Source: Petrosia ficiformis (lineage: Eukaryota > Porifera > Demospongiae > Haplosclerida > Petrosiidae). Taken from it: DNA of 64,000 bases. Below the pieces are notes generated by a model, which was not told the DNA's origin, did not search any database, and worked only from the letters and a program-made list of their open reading frames with translations. Position numbers and translations under genes: made by a program. This document shows, one piece after another, positions 37,501 to 51,300 of this stretch; the first letter of the stretch is position 1, and each line of letters begins with the position of its first letter. The DNA is taken from NCBI GenBank assembly GCA_947044365.1, contig OX345637.1, positions 12,489,076-12,553,075 on the forward strand. Direction: 5' to 3'.

Positions 37501-40500
37501 GGGAGCCCCCTTCGAACTGTCGTTAACAGGGGGACACCCCCCCCCCCCCCCCCTTTTTTAAAATCCCTCCTCTACTCGTTATTTAGGCCAAAGGGCATGC
37601 GAAAAACCATCATCTTTTTTAGCAATTTTTATGGGCTTATGGCTGACAACAATTGCAATGTACAAACATTTGGAATGCTAGGAACACACTCTGAACCGCG
37701 TAGTGACATCAGTCCTCTAAGGATTAATTAACAGATACACCCTTACAGAAGTAGTTTTAATTTTACTTATTGTTAGTTTGTACATGTACATGTACAATGT
37801 TTTATAATACATTTGTATTGTATCATCTGTTCTGTTGATTTAATTATAATAATTATATTATCTCTTCAGAGACTTTTGATTTTTTGGCTTATCATCGTCC
37901 AATGGATGTAACTGTGACTATTTCTGAGGCAAAGGCTGGTGTAACATTCTACTATATTGCAGCTACTAATGGAGAGACTCGTGTATTTCCAGACATCATG
38001 GGTACACCAACCTTTGCTACATTCAGTGTGGTGTATACGCCATCCCAAACTAGTAACTTTGATATCAGTATACAGAGGGGTACACAAGTATTAGATTTTT
38101 CACAAGTTAACTTCACTGTGACTGTAATAGGTATATATATATATTAATAATATTATACATGTATGTACATGTATGTTAATATTATTAATGGGTGTGATCA
38201 GTATCAGGGCATCGGATGTGGAATGATTCTATTCAGATTCACTTTACAAATGCTTTAATTCAATTCAAATAAATTAAGTACATGTAGATTCCAATTCCAC
38301 TCAGATCGCATTCCAATTACTGCAAGTACACATGTACTGTACTATTGTGAATTCCACTACAATGCCATGTAAATCTATACCATTCCACATTAGAGCAAGA
38401 AATTAAATATTTCAATGGATTTTAACTCAAATAGAATTCAACATTCAACTCATAAAAAGAAAATTAATGTTTAAAGCATTTTCTTTATAAAATTATTTAA
38501 TGGAATTGCTATAGAATTGAACCATTTCAAGTCAACATGAAATTCAATTCTTAAAATATTATTCATTGACATAATTCCATTTCATTTCATGTTAAAATTG
38601 GAACATACCAAAATTCTCAATTCAAACATTTCAATTCCAATGCCCTGGTATTAGTATTTCATTGTGGCCTTCAAAAGCTACCTATGATTGCTTTATGCTT
38701 ACATTGAGTGTACTCAGTGCAAAACACTCATCATAAGTGTGATTGGGAAACACGATAACTGCAGACAATACTATATACAGCTGTATACATGTATATGTAC
38801 ATGTACATGTATATACATGTATGTACATGTTATCGATAATTATATAATTATAGTAATTATATTGTATATATACATGTACACACATAAATTATATATATAT
38901 GTACATATATACATGTAAATGTATGTGTGAGTTGCAACTTATACTCCAGTCCTATATACATGTACATACGTCCTAGTACAAGAAGAGCACTTGGAGAAAA
39001 AAACATTTTGTGGCTTAAATCGTGTGTATGAAATGAAATAGGTGGAACTATATAGGGACCATTATATCAGAATGCTTAGAACCAGTGCTTGATGTTGTAG
39101 CACCCACTAACTGAATTGTTCTTGATTTCAAGTAGTGTGTTGAACAGATACGTGTATGTGGTGAGCATGATATCAAGTACATTGTAAAGTGCTTGAGACT
39201 GTAAACTACTCATGTACAAATCGTACATGTAGTTGAACAGGTAGAAGTGTTTTGAGCACAAGCTGAAACACCAAGTTAAATTTTAAGCACATTTCTAATT
39301 ATGCAACGCAAAAAAAAAAAACATTTTGTGAATGAGATTATTGCTACATTTTACAAACATTATCTTTTGAAAGTACTGTCTTTCATTCAGGTACACTGTA
39401 CTTCTTATTAAAAGTGCTTATGAAACATCGTGCTGATAGCAGATATGGAAACTAGCACATTCTTTGAGCTATCAATCTAATATACAAAGAATGTGCTAAT
39501 TTATAAAACGGTTTTGAAGCATTTCAACTTACCAAGAATTTGCTTGTGCTTCATAAATAATAATGCTCAAGAGTACTTTCAATCACTGCAAAAATTTGCT
39601 TGAAGCATTTTTAAGCACTAGCACATTTGTGCTCACCCCATGTCTGATGTCGACATTGATACCAAGATGAATTGTGTTTTCAAGTATTTGTTTGTTCCAG
39701 AAGTTTTCTGAAAGTAGTGAAATGGTAGCCATGTATTAATATAACTAATGGGTTTTAGTAAAAGCCTGTAAATATGTTTTATCTTTGTATGATTTAAACA
39801 GACAGACAATAAATGATTACACTAACCTTTCACCTACTATACGTGGGGAAAGATTTATAAACTTAATAATCTTCACCCTTTTTAAATTTCAGAACCACTT
39901 GTAGTTATGAAGAGACCATCCAACACAACAAATGTGTTTCATAGATTTACTGAAGGGATTATTTCATTCACTTGTAGTGCAATTGGTACTGGTGTACAGG
40001 TTCAATGGTATCACAATGCTGTCCTGTTGGAGGATGTCAGTACATCTGTTCTCAACTTTACTAACCTCACAGCAAATCAAAGTGGAGTATATCAGTGTTT
40101 CTGGGAGCAAAGTGCAGATGGGAACTTTGCTAATGACACATGGGCCTTAGCTGTTCAAATTCCAGGTAAATAATACTACACCCATTATTTACAGGCATTA
40201 AATTAAATACTACCAAACCCTATCTGTATGGGCAGGCACTAAATATTAACATACCTTTTATTTAAAGATGTTCTAACACTAAATGTTACCAGACCCTTTG
40301 CGTACAGAGATTCTAACACTAAATATTACGCAGTCCCTTTGTGTACAGAGATTCTAACACTAAATATTACGCAGACCCTTTGTATACAGAGATTCTAACA
40401 CTAAATATTACGCAGACCCTTTGTATACAGAGATTCTAACACTAAATATTACGCAGACCCTTTGTATACAGAGATTCTAAGACTTTTACATACAAAGATT

Positions 40501-42292
40501 ATAACCCACACTTAGTCTAGTACATTTTACATGTACATGTACATGTACGTACATGGATTACATGTGCATTTGTACATAAATTCTATTAATTTTGTTATGT
40601 AAATTAAATTATGTAATAATTATGTATACACTGTATATACATGTACATGCATTACATGCACATGTGTACATGAATTGTGTTTGCTACATATATGTGTATA
40701 ATTATATCAATAGCTGACATGTATAATTGTTAGCTGTATAACATGTATATGTACATGTATAACTGACATGTATTTACTGTACAAATATATTATATATAGT
40801 ATAAATGTAGATGTGTTTTTGTAATTACACTACATGTACATGTGATGTAATGACAACATTTACTCTTCCTCTTCCTCCTGCTCCTCCTCCTCTTCCTCCT
40901 GCTCCTTCTCCTCCTCTTTCTCTTCACTCTAGTTCCTCCTAATATTATTTCCTTCAATTCTTCTGGTCCAAATTATGGTACAAATTTTACTATTGTACCT
41001 CCAGGAACTGATGTCAATTTGACATTAGTTTTTACAGCAGATACACTTCCCATTGTAACCTGGTTATTTAATAATAAAGATATAGAACTGGTTAACAATA
41101 CTGGTTTTAATGTTATTGGACCTTATGAGATTTCTAAAGATTCAAATAGATATAAGGTATATACATGTATGTGTACATACTACATACTACATACTGTAAT
41201 ACACTGGGTAGTGCTCCCAGTGGGGTCTGGGGAGCTGGAAATGTTTAGGCCCTCTATTAAAAATAATGTTATACATGTACATGTAACTGATAATTATTAT
41301 TATTATTAAATAAATACCAGTTGTCAATATACATGTACATGTACACATGTAGTCATGTACACATGTAGCTTAATGATAGCTGTGATTCAGTACTTTGGAG
41401 ATTCTGGGGGTGTGGTAATGGAAGGGCACCCATCCCCCTTCTGTTTGAACTTTGAATTACATGTACATTCAACTACATGTACATTGTGTCATTGTCATGG
41501 TAATATGGTGAATCTATACATACACATACATGTACATGTACATGTATGTATATACATGCATATGTTTACACATGTATGTCAGCAAAAATTGAGCTTTTAA
41601 TTGAATATTCTAATTAAAAGTTTACAGATTTGATACATGTACATGTGTACATGTGTACATGTATCTAAGCTCAATTTATGAGTGCTGTATATACAATTTC
41701 AATAGTTTCATAGCTACATGTATATGTACATGTACATGTATATTGAATATTGTATCAAATTACATGTACATGTAGATGTACATTTGTAATTTGACTGCTT
41801 TAATATTGTCTAAGCCCTTTGTAGCTGTGTTTTACGAATTTTTTAAGCCGTTGTTGCTTCTTGTTTGTTGTGTTTGTTTGTTAATTGTTTCTACGCCTTT
41901 TGCTAGTGTACGTCATGCTAGGCACATGGATTTCCATATACATGTATACTGTATATGTACAGTGTACACTATATATGTATTTACATGTACATGTATCTCA
42001 AATACTCAATTCTTTCTCTTTAATTACAAGTATTGTACATGTATACTCACTCTTGAATTCATAATTAATATTCCTGAACCAGTTATTATGGCTCTGGTGG
42101 TCTGAATTATGAACTGATGATGTGTTATTAAGAGCTTTACACAATGTACATGTACACATGTACATGCACATATATATATTGAGAATCTTACAAGTTTACT
42201 GTTATTTTAAAATTGAATTCCACTATATAATGATATCATCCTGTTTAGACTGTGGAATTAAAAGAATGTTACAATCAAATTAATAATTTTTA

Positions 42293-42353
<61 letters not shown>

Positions 42354-45300
42354 TAGATCATTTTCACAATACGTAATATATCAGCTAATAATTCTGGTCT
42401 CTATAATGCTACTATTGATGATGGTAGAACTGATCCTGTTGATGGACCTGGGTGGTTTGTATATCAAGAAGGTACAATGTCCCTTGTATGCATGTACATG
42501 TATATCCTTCTTCAATATCACTCTCTCCCTCTGATCACTCTTACCTCCCTCTTCCTCTGATCCTTCTGATCACTCTTCCCTCTCTTCTTTTGATCACTCT
42601 TTCTCTCTGTCTCTCTGTCTCTTAGTTCCTATTAATATCGTTTCATTTGATATCACACCATATGATTGTCTATTGAATGACACCAAGATATCACTCCGAT
42701 GTAGAGTGAAAGGACTGCCAGAACCTGTAGTGACATATCAGAGAGGAGGTGATGAATTTACATGTGACGGTGTGTCATGTGATATCAGTATCGAAGATAA
42801 TGAATTTGTAGATAATGAATTTGTGAAAACTGCAGTTTTAACATTTGATGGTCCTATGAGATCTGATGAAGGTATACACAATGTGTGTGTGTGTGTGTAC
42901 ATAATGTAATAGTACTGCTACATGTATGATATAGATACGTACATGTATAGATACATGTACATGTATAGTGTATACATGTACATGTATTGTATCATAATTG
43001 TACACAAACATGATCAATTAATCATTTACAATGTACAAGGTTTCATTTAGGGGAGACACATTCGACCCCCTTGCTACAATCTTGCCCCCACGATGATCTG
43101 TATTTTGCCCCCCCCCCCCTCTCCCCCAACTTTAGATGTACATGTGCATGTATATCTAAAGTTTGAATTAACATTCACATTGGCCTCAGAAAAAGGTTCA
43201 TAGATTTAGTTTAACATACAACATACAATGTACCTTCACCAGTTTGATATACACATGTAATTATCCTTCCCATTCTTTTTTGTTTATGTCAAATTTCAAT
43301 TCATTGCTTCATTATTGAGTTACAGTATAATCATGTAATCAAACTATACACCATTTTATGTACAAATTCTTAATTATGTATTATACATGTACATGTACTA
43401 TATCTATCAATACATGTAGGTATGTATGCATGTAGTGCTGATAATGATGTATACACATGTACATGTACTATATCTATCAATACATGTAGGTATGTATGTA
43501 TGTAGTGCTGATAATGAGGTATCTAGTCCTGTTATTCAAAATCTATTTGATGATGATGGTGATCTACTGTATTGTGGTGAGTACTATACATTGTATGTAC
43601 ATGTACAAGTACATAGTCATAGAGTCAACCAAAATATTTTAAATTAAACATTTACATGTACATTTGTACTTATAATGAATTCATTTATTGACCCTCCCCT
43701 TTGGGAGGATTACTGTAAATGGTTTGGAAAAGTGTGTGTGTGTGTGTGTTTTGGATAATAAGAGAATGTGTTGACAAACAGAGTCAGTGTGATTAATGTG
43801 CTTGCTGTCAACAGTTTCAATTGCCTGTATTCCGACAGACAGACATTCGACCACTCTATAGCCGCTTGCACACGTTGATAGACCGAATACTTTCCTCCAT
43901 AGACTTTGTTATGTTTCTGTTGTTCATTGAAACTTTCATTGGTGATAATATTAAGGCATGTACATTGTACATGTACATGTAAATTGTATTTAGCATTATT
44001 TAACTGTTAACATATCCATATGCTTTGATCCTTTGGTGTTATTGGACTCCTGACAGGGATAGTCTGGCCTTGGGAACCAGAACTGGGTGTTAAAGACATC
44101 TTTGGTGGGATCCCAACTAGTTTTGTTTTAGTGTGACTATAGCGACTTTTAGTTATAGTTATAGTATGCCTGGTTTCTCAAACTTTTAGTTTAGTTATAG
44201 TTTAATTAAGTAAGGTAATATTAGGCTTACTAAAAGGGTTTTAGTTTTAGTTAACTAATTAAAAGTGTCCATTATTGGCCAATTTTCATTTTAGTTAGTT
44301 ATAGTTATTGCAGTAGACTTGTAATTTAGTTATAGTTTAGTTAACTAAAAGTCACAATGCCTTACTAAAAGGGGTTTTAGTTATAGTTACCCCAACCCTC
44401 CCCTCTCTATCTGTATCTGGAAACGCTCATAGAGTCCTGTTTACCAATGCATCAGTAAATACACATGTACAAATGTACATCATAAATTTTCCACTAAATA
44501 ACTTTGTTGAGGTGCTTACATGTACATGTACATGTACATGTACTGTACCATTCCACCATTTTGTAATCATTATAATTAGGCATGCAGAGCTTCATTGATT
44601 CCTGTACAAAATGGTGGAATGATGAATGATTAAATGCAAACATTTGTTATACATGTACATGTACATGTACATGTATAACTTACATGTACACGTACTTACA
44701 ATTATTTAAGTTAATAATTAACCCATCTGTTTGTAAATGCCAAAATACTTCTTGAAATGAAATAGTGGTAGATACATTTATGTTGTTTCTCTCCCTCTCT
44801 TCCTCTCTCCCTCCCTCTCTCCCTCCTCCCTCCTTTGCTCCCTCCCTCCCTCCTACCCTCATCATTTAGCTTTTCCTCGTATACTAAACACTTCAAATAA
44901 TATAAGTATTTTGGAAGGAGGTGATGTGTTTATAAACTGTACAATAGAGAGCTCACCTGATGCTGTTGTCACATGGTATAAAGATGGTGTTCAAGTTACT
45001 GAGGCTGATAATAGTCGTATTGATATTCAAAGAGAAGATGGGAATAATCTCGATGTTCATCTTTATGAATTAATAATCAGAAATGTCATTGTTAGCGATT
45101 CTGCCGTATACATGTGTTCTGCTAATAATACTATTATTCCTAGTAGTGTTAGTGCTGCTATTACACTCACTGTTACTAATATTGGTAAGTCACATGACCA
45201 TCATGTGATACATGTACATATTATGTTAACATTGTATCCTGATACCTTATGTACATGTACATGTATATTCATATTTGTATGTGGTTACTGATAAGTCACA

Positions 45301-48300
45301 TGACTATCATGTGATACATATATACATGTTATTTACATTTTATCATGATACTTCATTATTGTATGTGGTCACTCACTCCTGTATTTTAACTGACACCTCA
45401 TGTATATTAATATTTGTATGCACATGTAAGTCACATGACTATCATGTGAACATGTACATGTATATTAATATTTTTATGTGGGCTTGTCTAATCAAATGCT
45501 AATTTTTAAATGCTTAGTGTTTGTATATTCTGTTTATAAAAGCAACGATACTTGTTAACTATAACTACATGTATAACTAAAACCATTATGACATTATGTC
45601 TTTTAGTTAAATTTCAGATAACTTAACTAAAACAAAAAAAAAACAAGATACACACACACACATGTACATGTATATTGTGGAAAACGTATCCCACGTAATT
45701 GCTTTGTGATGACTATCAATCATTGCTGATGGCACTAGTGTCTCTACCTTTCTGTGTACTTGAAAGCTGGGGCCTGAAGAAGTAAGTGTAAGCCTGATTG
45801 CAGTCTAAGCACACAGATCTCTGATGAACTGACTGAAGTACTCCTTCAAGGTTCTAAATGATGACTTCCTCGTGTCTGAAACTCAACAACTTATTATACT
45901 TACTTGTTAAAGATTCTTGCATAATATTTATACTGTTTCTCTGCTATATACAACAGTTATCAGCAGTTTTACATTCTTTCTGAATCTTCCTGTTGGTCTG
46001 TAGCTTGAACCATAGATTATATAGACTACGTATAAGGGATTGGAAACGCCCACGCATTTCCGTACACTCCGTTGCCCCACCCTATCTTTTTTAGCCAGCC
46101 CCTCCCCTCTAAATACAATGCGCTATGCATGCAAGAGTGGTAAAGAACTTGTTTTAAATCGTGTATCATTAAAGAACACTTTTGTTAAACTGATTGATAA
46201 TATCACCAACCAACATAGGAGTGCTATACCTTCAGCTAGAAAACTGGAGTGTTGAACTATATGACCTACCACACTGCTTAGAGTCCCCAAAATGTAAGTA
46301 CCTCGTAACCGTTTCAACTGGATTTTCTCCACCTAAACGGTAACTTTTTTTTCTATATTTGTTTTAAACCCATGTATTTTTATTGAGTAACAAAACTTAC
46401 GTGGGAATATTGCAATAGAACTGTTATTAAAAGCAGTAAGAGTCCCAAAACCCGTTTTCGTTATGATATGTACTAAAAAACAATGGTTTTTAACATCGTA
46501 CATGATTTTTTGCTAATGTTTTAGCAATTGAGATGTTAAAACGATACATTAGCAACATGTATATCAAGAAAAAACACCTTAATTGTCCAGTTTCAGCAAG
46601 GAATAGTGTTTTTTCTATGATCAGTCCTCACCACTAAGTAATAAAATTTAATTGATTTCTGGGGACACGGAGTGCGTCACAGACTTATGCATTGATGCTA
46701 TGGGATCACGTGCGCTGTTTCCAATCCCTTATACGTAGTCTATATAATCTATGCTTGAACGCGTGTTATTTTATGTGCCACGCCCATTAATTGACCAACC
46801 CTCCAAGAATGATGCAACTTCCTTAACTACGTATATAAGGCATAGTCTCGCAAGCGACACAAATACATGTATATACATTCAACCCTGTGGAAAGCGGGTT
46901 GGCCCTATGGGCCATAAAAATGGCCAATATTGATTATGGACACAATAGTTAATTAAAACTAAAATCTTTTTAGGTAAGCCTAATATTATTTTAGTTAATC
47001 AACAGCTAAAGTCATACTAAAAGTGGTCATTATTGTCTTACTATAAACAACACTACTTCATTTACATGTACATTTACATATATGTACATGTACTATATTT
47101 TTCTATTTATTGCAGTTGTGACGACGACAGAAGAATCCACAACATTACCAGCATATGCTCCTATTGTTATTGGTGTGGGGGGAGGAGGAGTTCTTCTTCT
47201 TTTGTTCATAGCAGCCATAGTTTGCATATGCTTCTATTGTGTGCTAAGTTCAAGTACACATAAAGGTAAATTATGTGATTACGTTTAAGAGAAATGAAAA
47301 TATTATTTTGAAACATTAATTAAATTTTAAATTACACGAAATCCAATTATGGATTGAATGCAGGACCTTCTGATGTCTAGTCAGGCAATTACCATCTGAG
47401 CCACTGGACTCCTTGATGGAGTTTACATTGTAGGATTGTCAAACTTACACTGTACCTGTTTGTGTACTGTACTGTACTACACATACTGTATCGTACAATA
47501 CCGTAGATTGGGAAATTTTCGTCCTGAAAACATTTTCGTCGATCACCTTCAACGACGAAAATTAAACAAGCGAAATATTTTCTTCGACGAATAATTAGAG
47601 TAAGTTTATTCACACGTGTACGTACGTGTCAGCGAGTAGTGTCCAGTGCTAGCTACTGTTTGAGAAGATGGCTCTACTACGATATATGAAGCCTGTTGAT
47701 TGTCTTCCAGATTCCAAGGGACCACTCACGTCTTCTATATCTGCCCAGGCGATAGTAGAGTCTTTGATTACCGCTACAGCATTCATGTCTGTTGCATTAC
47801 CATGCTCCCGTTGACACTCCAGCTCCTCTCCAACAACTGCATCCCAAAGCTCTCTGTATATGTGATACCCTCTGACACAGGACTCCTTCTGAAACGTCTC
47901 CATACTCTTTTGACAAGTAACTCTTCGTGAAACGTGGGAAGAAAAATTAAAATATTTACACATAATTACAATTACGTTTACGTACGTATGTAAAATTTCG
48001 CCCTACACTAATTTTCGTCGAGTGATCATAGCAACGAAAATAAAACCACGTGAATATTTAACCGGTGAAAAATTTTACCAGCGAAAATTTCCCAATCTAC
48101 GGTACTGTACTGTACTATATTGTACTGTGCTATACTGTACTATATTGTACTATACTGTATTGTACTGTACTACACATACTGTATTGTACTATACTGTACT
48201 GTACTATATTGTACTGTGCTATACTGTACTATATTGTACTATACTGTACTGTACTGTACTACACATACTGTATTGTACTATACTGTACTGTACTATATTG

Positions 48301-51300
48301 TATTGTACTATACTGTACTGTACTGTACTACACATACTGTATTGTACTATATTGTACTGTGCTATACTGTACTATATTGTACTATACTGTACTGTACTGT
48401 ACTACATGTACACATACTGTATTGTACTATACTGTAATGTACTATATTGTATTGACTATACTGTACTGTATTGTACTACACATACTGTATTGTACTATAC
48501 TGTACTGTACTATACTGTACTGTACTATACTGTACTGTGCTATACTGTACTATATTGTACTATACTGTACTGTACTGTACTACATGTACACATACTGTAT
48601 TGTACTATACTGTAATGTACTATATTGTATTGACTATACTGTACTGTACTGTACTACACATACTGTATTGTACTATACTGTACTGTACTATACTGTACTG
48701 TGCTATACTGTACTATATTGTACTATACTGTACTGTACTGTACTACACATACTGTATTGTACTATACTGTACTGTACTATATTGTACTGTGCTATATTGT
48801 ACTATATTGTACTATACTGTACTGTACTGTACTACACATACTGTATTGTACTATACTGTACTGTACTGTACTACACATACTGTATTGTACTATATTGTAC
48901 TGTGCTATACTGTACTATATTGTACTATACTGTACTGTACTGTACTACATGTACACATACTGTATTGTACTATACTGTAATGTACTATATTGTATTGACT
49001 ATACTGTACTGTATTGTACTACACATACTGTATTGTACTATACTGTACTGTACTATACTGTACTGTGCTATACTGTACTATATTGTACTATACTGTACTG
49101 TACTGTACTACATGTACACATACTGTATTGTACTATACTGTAATGTACTATATTGTATTGACTATACTGTACTGTACTGTACTACACATACTGTATTGTA
49201 CTATACTGTACTGTACTATACTGTACTGTGCTATACTGTACTATATTGTACTATACTGTACTGTACTGTACTACACATACTGTATTGTACTATACTGTAC
49301 TGTACTATATTGTACTGTGCTATATTGTACTATATTGTACTATACTGTACTGTACTGTACTACACATACTGTATTGTACTATACTGTACTGTACTATATT
49401 GTACTGTGCTATATTGTACTATATTGTACTATACTGTACTGTACTGTACTACATGTACACATACTGTATTGTACTATACTGTAATGTACTATATTGTATT
49501 GACTATACTGTACTGTATTGTACTACACATACTGTATTGTACTATACTGTACTGTACTATACTGTACTGTGCTATACTGTACTATATTGTACTATACTGT
49601 ACTGTATTGTACTACACATACTGTATTGTACTATACTGTACTGTACTATATTGTACTGTGCTATACTGTACTATATTGTACTATACTGTACTGTACTATA
49701 CTGTACTGTGCTATACTGTACTATATTGTACTATACTGTACTGTATTGTACTACACATACTGTATTGTACTATACTGTACTGTACTATATTGTACTGTGC
49801 TATATTGTACTATATTGTACTATACTGTACTGTACTGTACTACACATACTGTATTGTACTATACTGTACTGTACTATATTGTACTGTGCTATATTGTACT
49901 ATATTGTACTATACTGTACTGTACTGTACTACACATACTGTATTGTACTATACTGTACTGTACTATATTGTACTGTGCTATATTGTACTATATTGTACTA
50001 TACTGTACTGTACTGTACTACACATACTGTATTGTATTATACTGTACTGTACTATATTGTACTATACTGTACTGTACTGTACTACACATACTGTATTGTA
50101 TTATACTGTACTGTACTATATTGTACTGTGCTATATTGTACTATATTGTACTATACTGTACTGTACTGTACTACACATACTGTATTGTATTATACTGTAC
50201 TGTACTATATTGTACTATACTGTACTGTACTGTACTACACATACTGTATTGTACTATACTGTACTGTACTATATTGTACTGTGCTATATTGTACTATATT
50301 GTACTATACTGTACTGTACTGTACTACACATACTGTATTGTACTATACTGTACTGTACTATATTGTACTGTGCTATATTGTACTATATTGTACTATACTG
50401 TACTGTACTGTACTACACATACTGTATTGTATTATACTGTACTGTACTATATTGTACTATACTGTACTGTACTGTACTACACATACTGTATTGTACTATA
50501 CTGTACTGTACTATATTGTACTGTGCTATATTGTACTATATTGTACTATACTGTACTGTACTGTACTACACATACTGTATTGTACTATACTGTACTGTAT
50601 TGTACTGTACTATATTGTATTTATACTATAATACTGTATTGTAGTATACTATACTATACTGTACTATACTGTACTATACCTTTACTATACTATACAGTAC
50701 TGTAATGTATGAGGATTTTAAAGTACATGTCCTCTCATTTTAAAATTCATCATTTTTTCTTTCTCTCTACACATAATTATCTTTCCTTACTCTTTGAAAC
50801 CTCAGGAACGTATGCTACAGGGTGAGTAGATGTACATGTATCTATCTATTAATTTACATGTACATGTATCTACTCTATACATTCATCCATCTATAATGTA
50901 TCGATCTATTTATCTTTCTATCTATTTACCTATCTATCTATCTACCTATCTATCCATCTACCTATCCATCTATCCATCCATCCATCCCGTGATAGCACAA
51001 TTATGTTATAATTATAATATTATATCATATAATTTTCATCTCTAGTCAACAGCTAAAGGATTATACCGATGGACGTGGCAATGTTGATAGAGACTCAGAT
51101 GAAGAAGAGACTACAGAACAATTAGAAGCCTTTCAACCTCAGTATGAGAGCCTACCAGCACTTCGTCCATCCCAACCTCCTGAATACAAACCATCACCAG
51201 CTTATAATCAATTCAGTTAGTAATGAATTAATATAAATGTACTTGTTATTTATCATTAATGAGCATTAATCTACTAATAATCCATACTGATAGTAATCAA

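Noticed and set aside
48065..50644. Open frame of about 860 codons on the plus strand
   Set aside because: It is the translation of a pentanucleotide repeat (LYCTV-type periodicity in several overlapping frames), has no codon bias or domain, and is interrupted at its left by a transposable element.
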